NCBI GenBank assembly: GCA_964535305.1
Contig: CAZHTF010000099.1
Span: 1-9,606 of the forward strand
Length of the DNA: 9,606 nucleotides
Origin: CAZHTF01 sp964535305
GTDB lineage: Bacteria; Planctomycetota; Phycisphaerae; UBA1845; Fen-1342
Direction of reading: 5' to 3'
In this document: in pieces, positions 1-5,402 of the stretch
How the letters are laid out: every line of letters begins with the position of its first letter
How positions within the stretch are numbered: the first letter of the stretch is position 1
Made by a program: the position numbers and the translations under genes
The notes under the pieces: generated by a model
The model's input: only the letters and a program-made list of their open reading frames with translations
Told to the model about the DNA's origin: nothing
The model's database searches: none

Positions 1-140
1 GGCTAAGAGTCGCCGCCATCCAGCGGGCCGCGTACGCCGCGCGGCGCGGGCCCAGGGCCGGCACGAGCCGGGTCTTGGCGACGCCCGGGAGCGCGTGTTT
101 TGCCAGAACCAGCGCCCAGGGCCGCGGCAGGGCGCTCGGC

Positions 141-169
141 TTGTCGGAAACTTGGGGCGCAGATATAGT
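141..169 (+). promoter_or_regulatory. Sigma70-like promoter for the 352-aa secreted protein
   Basis: TTGTCG at 141-146 and TATAGT at 164-169 are separated by 17 bp. They match the -35 and -10 consensus at 4/6 and 5/6 positions. Initiation would fall near 176, giving a leader of about 90 nt before the ATG at 267. The rest of 1-266 shows no gene I can support. Prediction from sequence only. Confidence 0.5.
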
Positions 170-266
170 TCGCGAGGGCACGAGCTACACGCGCGCGCGG
201 CGACGTGCCGACCCGTTCGCGAGCCAACGCGGGCCAGCCGCGATCAACGCCACCGGAGTTGCGTCC

Positions 267-1325
267 ATGCACCGCCCCTTGAACAAGCTCTCAGCTTTCG
301 CGATTTGCACCGTCTCCGCCTTGGGCCTGAGCGCCGGTTGGTCAACTGGCTGCATCGGCGGCGGCGGTGGCACGCTGGACGCCCTGGCGCTGCTCGGTTC
401 GCCGTTGTTCTCCGGCTTCGTCGGGCGCAGCCCCACTGGCGACGGTAGCACCGATGACGGGGGCGGATCCGGATTCTTCGGCGGTGGCGGTCGCACCAAT
501 ACCGACCCCTGTGAAGAATCGCTCAGCCGAAAGTTCGTGCGAATCACCATGCGCAACCAGGCCCAGGACGACTTCATCCATTACTTCCTGGTTCTCATCG
601 CGTTTGTCAACGGCGACACCTACCCCGACGGGGCGGTCTGCGTCGACGACATCCCGCTCTACACCTCCTTCGGCTACACCGAAGTCCCGGAAGGCGCCAG
701 CGTCGAATTTGGCAGCTACTGCATCACCGGCCCGGCATTGCTCTACTTCCACCAGAGCGGCGGGTTCCGCCGCGGCGGCGCGGGCGGCACGTCCTCGCTC
801 GCGGCAGCCATCGCCCCGGCGCAGGGCAGCAACCCCAGCTTCGACGCTTTCTTCAACAGCGCCGGCGCGCAGGTGCCAGTCCCGAACCTGATCGCGTTTC
901 ACAATCCCGGTAGCGGCGAAGGCGCCGCGCTCAAAATCAGCCGCAGCGCCGCGGCGCCCTGCGACACGGCGACGCCGCAGTTTGGCGACCCGCTCTGCGA
1001 CCAGGACGCGTTCTATTACGTCGACGATCAGGATCGGCTCTCGGGCTCGTCGGCGCTGGGAATCGGCTCGGGTCGACGCGTGCCGAGCGAAATCCAGGGT
1101 ACCAGTTGCGAGTGCCTGGGCTTCAACACGCCGTTCCAGTCGCTGGCGCCCTCAAGCGTGACGGCGGCTTCGGCGCGCTGCAACGAATTTGTCCGCGGCG
1201 GTCGGATTGAGTACGCCTTCCTGCGCAACGACACGAACCCGCCGTTCCCGCAGTTGGTCTGGCGCGTGACGGACGCATCGGGCGCGACGGTGCAGAATTT
1301 CGACGAGCGCGCCAACCTGCGCTAG
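267..1325 (+). CDS. Putative secreted or lipid-anchored cysteine-rich protein of unknown function
   Basis: A 352-aa protein that I do not recognise. I chose the ATG at 267, not the in-frame ATG at 75, because GGAG lies 8 nt upstream (255-258) and a signal peptide starts there. The peptide has basic residues R3 and K7, a hydrophobic stretch at about 9-24, then STGC ending at Cys29. That is an imperfect lipobox because Ser replaces the usual Leu, so either a lipoprotein or a secreted protein is possible. Residues 31-78 are a Gly/Ser/Thr/Asp-rich linker. The folded part (about 80-352) holds eight cysteines (82, 125, 152, 232, 244, 281, 283, 305), an even number compatible with four disulfides outside the cytoplasm. 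It is rich in aromatic beta-type segments, such as FIHYFLVLIAFVNGDTYPDG at 103-122. The gene stands alone and converges on etfA with 70 bp between. The coding call is solid; the function is unknown. Confidence 0.8.
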   Translation: MHRPLNKLSAFAICTVSALGLSAGWSTGCIGGGGGTLDALALLGSPLFSGFVGRSPTGDGSTDDGGGSGFFGGGGRTNTDPCEESLSRKFVRITMRNQAQDDFIHYFLVLIAFVNGDTYPDGAVCVDDIPLYTSFGYTEVPEGASVEFGSYCITGPALLYFHQSGGFRRGGAGGTSSLAAAIAPAQGSNPSFDAFFNSAGAQVPVPNLIAFHNPGSGEGAALKISRSAAAPCDTATPQFGDPLCDQDAFYYVDDQDRLSGSSALGIGSGRRVPSEIQGTSCECLGFNTPFQSLAPSSVTAASARCNEFVRGGRIEYAFLRNDTNPPFPQLVWRVTDASGATVQNFDERANLR

Positions 1326-1395
1326 CCGCGGATGAATTGCACGGAGAGCGCTGCCGTATCCGAATCCGGGTGTGAAGCGCCGGCCAGCCTTGGTT

Positions 1396-2406
1396 CTAGC
1401 GCTGCTTGAGCGTGCGGACCGCCTGCGTCAGCAATGGCACGACCTTGAAGAGATCGCCCACCACGCCGTAATCCGCCACTTTGAACAGCGGCGCTTCGGG
1501 ATCGGTGTTGATCGCGACGATCACCTTGCTGCCGCGCATCCCAGCCAGATGCTGGATCGCGCCGCTGATGCCGCAGGCGACGTAGAGCTTGGGCGTCACA
1601 GTTTTTCCGGTCAGCCCGACCTGGCGGCTGTGCGGCTGATAGCCGGCGTCGCAGGCCGCCCGCGACGCGCCGACCGCGGCGTCCAGCTCGTGCGCCAGCT
1701 CGTAGAGAATTTTGAAGTTCTCTTCGCTCTTCAGCGAGCGCCCGCCGGAGACAATGATGTCGGCTTCGCTGACGTCCTTGACTTCGCCGCCGGTCTTGAG
1801 CACTTCGCGTACGTCAATGCGCTCGTCGCCCGTTGCGGCCTGATATGCGAGCGACTCGCGCGCCGCCGGGTTGTTGCTTGCGTCGCGCGCGGGCGGTGCG
1901 GCGAAGGTGTTGGCCCGCACCGATGCCATCGCGCAGCGGCCGGCTGGCAGGTAGACATGACAGAAGGCCTTGCCGTTGTACACCGGTCGGCGGCAATCCA
2001 GCTTGCCGTCGTCGCGCAGCGAAAGGGCGACGCAGTCGGTCGCGAGCGACGCCCGCAGCCGCGCCGCGACGCGCGGCGCCAGGTCGCGGCCCATGAACGT
2101 GGCCGCCAGCAGCGCGATCCGCGGCGCGATCTTCTGAATCACGCTCGCCAGCGCCGCGCGATAGCGCAGCGCCGAATACAGGGCGAGCGCCGGGTCGCTC
2201 ACCAGCACGATCTGCTGCGCTCCGGCCTGTTCAAGCGCCCGCGCGGATTGCTCCAGCTTGTCTCCGATCAGGCAGGCCACCACGCGCCCGCCGGTCTGTT
2301 GCGCCAGGGCCAGCGCCGGCGTGAGCGTCTGCAACGCCGCGGGGTGCAAGCGATCATCGCGCTGTTCAGCGAATACGAGAATATCGTTCTTCATGGGGTC
2401 TTTCAT
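1396..2406 (-). CDS. etfA: Electron transfer flavoprotein, alpha subunit
   Basis: FAD-binding subunit of the soluble ETF heterodimer. It collects electrons from acyl-CoA dehydrogenases and related flavoenzymes and passes them on, usually to the membrane ETF:quinone oxidoreductase. The 336-aa length is near the family norm. The N-terminal domain begins DILVFAEQ (8-15). The C-terminal FAD domain shows GGRSLKSEENF (221-231), GASRAACDAG (246-255) and the ETF-alpha signature LYVACGISGAIQHLAGM (274-290), followed by VIVAINTDPEAPLF (295-308). The gene lies 39 bp downstream of etfB on the same strand, so it is almost certainly co-transcribed. The start is uncertain: ATG at 2406, or the second ATG at 2394 giving MKNDILVF, which looks more like typical family N-termini. 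Neither has a clear Shine-Dalgarno sequence. No key motif is missing. Confidence 0.97.
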   Translation of the reverse strand: MKDPMKNDILVFAEQRDDRLHPAALQTLTPALALAQQTGGRVVACLIGDKLEQSARALEQAGAQQIVLVSDPALALYSALRYRAALASVIQKIAPRIALLAATFMGRDLAPRVAARLRASLATDCVALSLRDDGKLDCRRPVYNGKAFCHVYLPAGRCAMASVRANTFAAPPARDASNNPAARESLAYQAATGDERIDVREVLKTGGEVKDVSEADIIVSGGRSLKSEENFKILYELAHELDAAVGASRAACDAGYQPHSRQVGLTGKTVTPKLYVACGISGAIQHLAGMRGSKVIVAINTDPEAPLFKVADYGVVGDLFKVVPLLTQAVRTLKQR

Positions 2407-2445
2407 GCACGCCGTCGCGGCGCAGGGCAGCGCCGCGCTTGAGCG

Positions 2446-3240
2446 CTAGATGACTTTGGCTTCCTCGCGCAGCAGGCGCACCAGTTCGTTGACCGTTGCG
2501 GGATCGTCGCCTTTGAGAATCTTGCCCGGCGGCCGCGCAGGCGGCAGCTCGTAGCGGTGGATCTCGCTGCCGCCGACGTCTGCCACCGTCTCGCCGATGC
2601 CGGGCAGCTCCGCCGCGCTGATGGTCTTGAGCGGCTTTTTCTTGGCCTTCATCAGGTTCGGGAGCGACGGGTAGCGCGCCTCGACCAGGCCCTTTTCACA
2701 GGTGATCAGCGCCGGCAGATTCACCTGCACCACTTCGTCCGCGCCTTCAATCCGCCGATTCGCGCTGAAGGATTTTCCGTCGGCGGCGAATTCGAGCCTC
2801 GTGACCGCCCCGACATGCGGCAGGTCGAGGAATTCCGCCAGGGCCGGGCCGAGCTGTCCGCTGTCCAGGTCGATCTCCTGCTTGCCGCGGATGATCAGAT
2901 CGAACGCGAGCGGCTTTGCGACCGCGGCGATCAGCGCCGCCGTTTGCAGCTCATCGAGCTTGTCAAAAGCCGGATCCTGCAGGTGAATCGCATCGTCGGC
3001 TCCGATCGCCAGCGCGGTGCGCAGCGCCTCGGCGGCGGCGGCGGGCCCGATGCTCAAGGCGGTGATCAGCGCGACATCGCTGCGGGCTTCGCGCAGCCGC
3101 ACGGCCTGTTCGATCGCGAATTCATCGAACGGGTTGACCACCATTTTCACGCCAGCGCGTTCGATATCTTCCCCGTCGGCGCGAATCTTGATCGTGGTGG
3201 TCGAGTCCGGGACCTGCTTGATCAGCACCAGGATTTTCAT
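2446..3240 (-). CDS. etfB: Electron transfer flavoprotein, beta subunit
   Basis: The 264-aa partner of EtfA. In the family this subunit binds AMP and carries the loop that docks onto acyl-CoA dehydrogenases. Visible family features are MKILVLIKQVPD at the N-terminus, NPFDEFAIEQAV (36-47), the nucleotide-binding stretch GKQEIDLDSGQLGPALAEFL (119-138), a slightly divergent ETF-beta signature around NRRIEGADEVVQVNLPALIT (161-180), and the recognition loop YPSLPNLMKAKKKPL (190-204). It is the first gene of a two-gene etfB-etfA operon and is divergent from queE. The start at 3240 gives the standard family N-terminus. The upstream GGGCGAG is only a weak ribosome binding site. Other flavoenzymes can also use ETF, so the dedicated donor in this organism is not proven. 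Confidence 0.97.
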   Translation of the reverse strand: MKILVLIKQVPDSTTTIKIRADGEDIERAGVKMVVNPFDEFAIEQAVRLREARSDVALITALSIGPAAAAEALRTALAIGADDAIHLQDPAFDKLDELQTAALIAAVAKPLAFDLIIRGKQEIDLDSGQLGPALAEFLDLPHVGAVTRLEFAADGKSFSANRRIEGADEVVQVNLPALITCEKGLVEARYPSLPNLMKAKKKPLKTISAAELPGIGETVADVGGSEIHRYELPPARPPGKILKGDDPATVNELVRLLREEAKVI

Positions 3241-3286
3241 GCGTTTCTCGCCCTGCCGCCGACGTCAACGCGGCGGCGGAGCGGGG

Positions 3287-3292
3287 ATGATA
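3287..3292 (-). promoter_or_regulatory. Candidate -10 box for etfBA
   Basis: Read on the minus strand, TATCAT (3292 to 3287) matches the -10 consensus at 5/6 positions and sits in a GGG/CC context about 46 bp before the etfB ATG. I find no convincing -35; the best is TTTCGA at 17 bp. Weak prediction. Confidence 0.35.
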
Positions 3293-3335
3293 CCCGCCGC
3301 GCTTCACGCTCGAAAGTGCCCGCGCGCCTGCGCGA

Positions 3336-3351
3336 GCGCCGTCGACGGCGC
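3336..3351. promoter_or_regulatory. Perfect 16-bp palindrome between etfB and queE
   Basis: GCGCCGTCGACGGCGC equals its own reverse complement. It ends 5 bp before the TAGAAT box of queE, so it covers the place where a -35 contact would fall, and it lies in the intergenic region shared with etfB. It could be an operator for a dimeric regulator. It could also be a chance palindrome in GC-rich DNA. No second copy was noticed in the window. Confidence 0.35.
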
Positions 3352-3356
3352 CGCGT

Positions 3357-3362
3357 TAGAAT
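3357..3362 (+). promoter_or_regulatory. Candidate -10 box for queE (leaderless start)
   Basis: TAGAAT matches the -10 consensus at 5/6 positions and ends 6 bp before the queE ATG at 3369. Transcription would start at or next to the A of the ATG, giving a leaderless mRNA. This fits the lack of a Shine-Dalgarno sequence. No -35 match is visible. Confidence 0.4.
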
Positions 3363-3368
3363 CGTCGC

Positions 3369-4022
3369 ATGCTCCGCGCCCCGCGGCTGAAAATCAACGA
3401 GATCTTCCACTCTGTGCAGGGCGAAGGCACGCGTAGCGGCGTGCGCAGCGTGTTCATCCGTCTCACCGGCTGCCACCTCCGCTGCAGCTATTGCGACACC
3501 GAGTACGCCTTCTACGAAGGCGGCTGGCGAACGCTCGACGAAATCCTCGAACAGGTTCGCGCCTATCGCTGCCCGGTGGTAGAAGTCACCGGCGGCGAGC
3601 CGCTGCTACAACCCGACGTCTACCCGCTGCTGACGCGCCTGTGCGACGAGTTCCCGACCGTCATGCTCGAGACCTCGGGCGCCGTGTCGATCGACCGCTG
3701 CGATCCGCGCGTGATTCGAATCGTCGATTTCAAATGCCCCAGCAGCGGCGAAGCGCACCGCAATCATTGGCCAAACGTCCGGCTGCTCACGCCACGCGAC
3801 GAAGTGAAGTTCGTCGTTGGCACGCGCGAAGATTACGAGTGGAGCCGCGACGTCATCGCCCAACACACACTGCTGGCGCGCTGCCCCGTGCTGATGCAGC
3901 CCGTCTTCGACCTGCTCACGCCGCAGATACTCGCCGAGTGGGTGCTGGAGGACCGGCTGGACGTGCGTTTCAGCCTGCAGTTGCACAAGCTGATCTGGTC
4001 GCCCACCGCGCGCGGCGTCTGA
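3369..4022 (+). CDS. queE: 7-carboxy-7-deazaguanine synthase (radical SAM)
   Basis: QueE rearranges 6-carboxytetrahydropterin to 7-carboxy-7-deazaguanine (CDG). CDG is a precursor of preQ0 and queuosine in tRNA, and in some bacteria of 7-deazaguanine DNA modifications. The 217-aa length is typical. Diagnostic features are KINEIFHSVQGEG (8-20), the [4Fe-4S] motif C35-x3-C39-x2-C42 followed by DT (43-44), the SAM-contacting TGGEP (74-78), LETSG (100-104), VDFKCPSSGE (119-128), and the C-terminal LQLHKLIW (203-210). Queuosine partners (queC, queD, queF) are not in the window, so the gene stands alone. The ATG at 3369 is the only sensible start. There is no Shine-Dalgarno sequence, and a TAGAAT box lies 6 bp upstream. 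All catalytic cysteines are present. Confidence 0.97.
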   Translation: MLRAPRLKINEIFHSVQGEGTRSGVRSVFIRLTGCHLRCSYCDTEYAFYEGGWRTLDEILEQVRAYRCPVVEVTGGEPLLQPDVYPLLTRLCDEFPTVMLETSGAVSIDRCDPRVIRIVDFKCPSSGEAHRNHWPNVRLLTPRDEVKFVVGTREDYEWSRDVIAQHTLLARCPVLMQPVFDLLTPQILAEWVLEDRLDVRFSLQLHKLIWSPTARGV

Positions 4023-4071
4023 CGCCAACGGCTCGCGGCATGTGCACGCCGGCGTCGCAACTTCATTCTTC

Positions 4072-4100
4072 GAGCGGTTCAATTTTCCTCAGTCGCGCAG
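4072..4100 (+). repeat. Left terminal inverted repeat, copy A
   Basis: It starts GAGCGGTT and ends CTCAGTCGCGCAG. It pairs with the reverse complement of 4600-4629 with 4 mismatches and one 1-nt gap. It also resembles 9247-9276, the left end of copy B. Confidence 0.65.
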
Positions 4101-4224
4101 TCTGCTCGCGTGAAGTCGCGACTTGCGTCGCCGGCCGGCGCGGCGCGTTTCGCCCCAGCGGTGCGCGGGTGTGCGGTCACGGGCACGGGTGCATGCACGC
4201 ACGCGATCATGAGGCGCCACGATT

Positions 4225-4243
4225 TTCGCCCCAACGGGGCGAA
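4225..4243 (+). repeat. Perfect hairpin of the CGCCCC/GGGGCG type
   Basis: TTCGCCCCAACGGGGCGAA is an 8-bp stem with a 3-nt loop. Identical sequence recurs at 9372-9390 in copy B, and a variant with loop AAG occurs at 9448-9466. It is not followed by a T-tract, so I do not call it a terminator. Confidence 0.75.
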
Positions 4244-4248
4244 GGCGT

Positions 4249-4443
4249 GTAGCCACGGGTGGAGCGAGGCCCGCAGGGTCGAGCGAAACCCGTGGAATCG
4301 ATCGGAAAAAATCTCTTCCGCCCCGGCAGGGGCGGCGGAATTCCCCTTCTATTTCCTCCGCCCCGTTGGGGCGGGTATTCATTTGTCGAATCGATCCACG
4401 GGTTCCGCTGCGGGCCTACGGCCCTCGCTCCACCCGCGGCTAC
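4249..4443. repeat. Pair of inverted REP-like hairpins around a two-hairpin core (BIME-like)
   Basis: The left REP (4249-4295) begins GTAG-CCACGGGT and ends ACCCGTGG. The right REP (4396-4443) begins CCACGGGT and ends ACCCGCGG-CTAC. Each can fold on itself, and the two also pair with each other as a long imperfect inverted repeat, extended by AATCGATC at 4296-4303 and 4389-4396. Between them lie two 7-bp hairpins: CCGCCCC-GGCA-GGGGCGG (4318-4335) and CCGCCCC-GTT-GGGGCGG (4358-4374). A GTAG tetranucleotide at the foot of a palindrome is the known hallmark of REP sequences mobilised by REP-associated tyrosine transposases (TnpA_REP/RAYT). Calling this a RAYT substrate is an inference, since no such gene is in view. 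Confidence 0.65.
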
Positions 4444-4531
4444 ATTCCGCGGCCCCTGCGGGCCGAATTTCTAGAAAACCCAGACACGCCATCGGCCACA
4501 GTCCGCGGCCGTTCCGGGGCTGAAGCTTTAA

Positions 4532-4574
4532 CTAGATAGTCTAGAAACGCACCGTCTAGATGCCCAAATCTAGA
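4532..4574 (+). repeat. Cluster of four CTAGA boxes
   Basis: CTAGA occurs at 4532, 4541, 4556 and 4570, three of them as GTCTAGA or ATCTAGA. A fifth copy occurs earlier at 4471 inside the conserved tail of the element. CTAG is usually rare in bacterial DNA, so four in 43 bp is striking. The cluster lies just inside the right inverted repeat. It may be binding sites for an element-specific protein. The equivalent part of copy B is beyond the window. Confidence 0.5.
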
Positions 4575-4588
4575 GACGACATTGCTAC

Positions 4589-4608
4589 GTCGCGCAAAGC
4601 TGCGCGAC
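4589..4608 (+). repeat. Perfect 8-bp stem-loop overlapping the right end of copy A
   Basis: GTCGCGCA-AAGC-TGCGCGAC is perfectly paired with a 4-nt loop. A second stem, GAGCA (4610-4614) with TGCTC (4625-4629), follows immediately. No T-tract follows, so neither looks like an intrinsic terminator. If the next gene is transcribed from within the element, both would lie in its leader. Confidence 0.55.
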
Positions 4609-4629
4609 TGAGCAAAAGCGAAACTGCTC
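4600..4629 (-). repeat. Right terminal inverted repeat, copy A
   Basis: Its reverse complement starts GAGCAGTTTCGCTTTT and ends CTCAGTCGCGCAG, matching the left end at 4072-4100. The outer 16 nt (AAAAGCGAAACTGCTC, 4614-4629) differ by one base from the reverse complement of 9247-9262. This ties the ends of both element copies together. Confidence 0.65.
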
Positions 4630-4779
4630 CAGACAAGCCGTCGAACTTCGCGCGCATTCGCGCCTGCCAGCACGCCGCCGCGCGAATCTCGCACACTTCG
4701 CGCCGCGGCCCGCGCCGCCGCCGCATTCGCCGCGCAACAATTCCCGGGGCGATCGCGCCTGGCTGGGAGGATCACACGC

Positions 4780-5304
4780 ATGGAACGCCGATTTACAGAG
4801 TTCTTCGGACCGGACCTGGGTCGCGGCCCGTTCGCTTCGCAACGGCTGGAAACCGCGGCGGTGCAGATCGCCACGGCGCTGGCGCAGCTTCGCGCGCCGC
4901 TGCTGCGATCAGACACCGACATCCTCGCGCACGCCGACTTCATTCGACAGCTGGCCGACCGGCTGGCTCCAGACGCGGCCGGCTTCGTCAGCGCCACGGT
5001 CGGCAGCGAGACCGCCGACACCATCAACACGACCTTTCGCCTCGCCGTCCAGGGCCGCAGCCTGCTGCGGATCTGGCTGGCCGATTCGATCGGCGGCGCG
5101 CCCAGCACGCTGGCGCCAAATTCGGTGAACTTCCTGACCGGCACGATCCTGGAGACGATCGTCCCGAATGTGGACTACCTGGTGATCACCTCCGCCACCG
5201 GACTGGTGAACGTGACCGTCGGCTACAACGCCGCCAAAATCTGGACCTGGGGCGTGGCCCGCAACGGGGGCGTGTTCTACAGCGCGAACCTGTTCTTCGT
5301 CTGA
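4780..5304 (+). CDS. Conserved-looking protein of unknown function, 174 aa
   Basis: I do not recognise a family. The start is well supported by GGGAGG at 4765-4770, 9 nt before the ATG. There is no signal peptide and no membrane helix, so it is probably cytoplasmic unless exported by another route. The N-terminal half (about 1-65) looks helical and acidic/basic mixed, with QLRAPLLRSDTDILAHADFI at 36-55. The C-terminal half (about 70-174) looks beta-rich, with alternating hydrophobic and Thr/Asn/Val residues, and ends in the aromatic strand GVFYSANLFFV. That layout could suit a small beta-sandwich or a structural/assembly protein, but this is only a shape impression. It lies 150 bp after the repetitive element, and the stretch between is GC-rich with nothing I can name. 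It is followed by the acyl-CoA dehydrogenase on the same strand 98 bp later, which has its own candidate promoter. Confidence 0.75.
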   Translation: MERRFTEFFGPDLGRGPFASQRLETAAVQIATALAQLRAPLLRSDTDILAHADFIRQLADRLAPDAAGFVSATVGSETADTINTTFRLAVQGRSLLRIWLADSIGGAPSTLAPNSVNFLTGTILETIVPNVDYLVITSATGLVNVTVGYNAAKIWTWGVARNGGVFYSANLFFV

Positions 5305-5345
5305 ACGTCTCGCCGGATTGCGTCGCTCTCGGGCGGCTGCGCTCA

Positions 5346-5351
5346 TAGAAT
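5346..5351 (+). promoter_or_regulatory. Candidate -10 box upstream of the acyl-CoA dehydrogenase
   Basis: TAGAAT, the same hexamer found before queE at 3357-3362. Initiation would be near 5358, giving about 45 nt of leader to the ATG at 5403 or almost none to the ATG at 5361. There is no good -35: TTGCGT at 5318-5323 is 22 bp away. Confidence 0.35.
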
Positions 5352-5402
5352 GCCGTTGGCATGCGGCGCCCTCCGCGCCCGCGCCGTGGAGCAGATCAGC
5401 CG

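Larger units (their letters stand above)
4072..4629 (+). mobile_element. Non-coding MITE-like element with terminal inverted repeats and nested REP hairpins (copy A)
   Basis: A 558-bp non-coding unit between queE and the 174-aa gene. The two ends are inverted copies of each other: 4072-4100 against the reverse complement of 4600-4629, 25 of 30 aligned columns identical, including an unbroken CTCAGTCGCGCAG. Inside, in order, are a GC palindrome near 4131-4140, GTGCATGCAC (4189-4198), a perfect hairpin TTCGCCCC-AAC-GGGGCGAA (4225-4243), a doubled REP-like structure (4249-4443), a hairpin CGGCCC/GGGCCG (4450-4465), TTTCTAGAAAACCCAGACAC (4468-4487) and a CTAGA cluster. A related copy begins at 9247 in the same orientation. 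No transposase is encoded, so if mobile it would depend on an enzyme made elsewhere. I see no clear target-site duplication. Short ORFs across it are composed of the hairpins and look spurious. Confidence 0.65.

Noticed and set aside
1372..2442. Long plus-strand open frame (356 aa) across etfA
   Set aside because: It is the antisense shadow of etfA. The opposite strand carries unmistakable ETF signatures, and the plus-strand translation is Arg/Ala/Gln-rich without motifs.
2557..3390. Plus-strand open frame of 277 aa across etfB
   Set aside because: Antisense of a confident etfB. Long empty antisense frames are expected in GC-rich coding DNA.
4089..4382. Minus-strand open frame inside copy A (97 aa)
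   Set aside because: The translation consists of hairpin-derived Arg/Pro/Gly repeats, and copy B does not keep a matching protein. Treated as spurious.
4129..4500. CRISPR array or tandem hairpin array
   Set aside because: The repeats are palindromes of different kinds with irregular spacing, not identical direct repeats separated by unique spacers, and no cas gene is near.
4072..4629. Insertion sequence encoding its own transposase
   Set aside because: No frame inside the element has transposase motifs such as DDE or HUH. It can only be a non-autonomous element.
4560..5348. Plus-strand open frame of 262 aa overlapping the 174-aa gene
   Set aside because: Different frame, Arg/His/Pro-rich, starts inside the CTAGA cluster and has no ribosome binding site. 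The 4780 frame has a good one.
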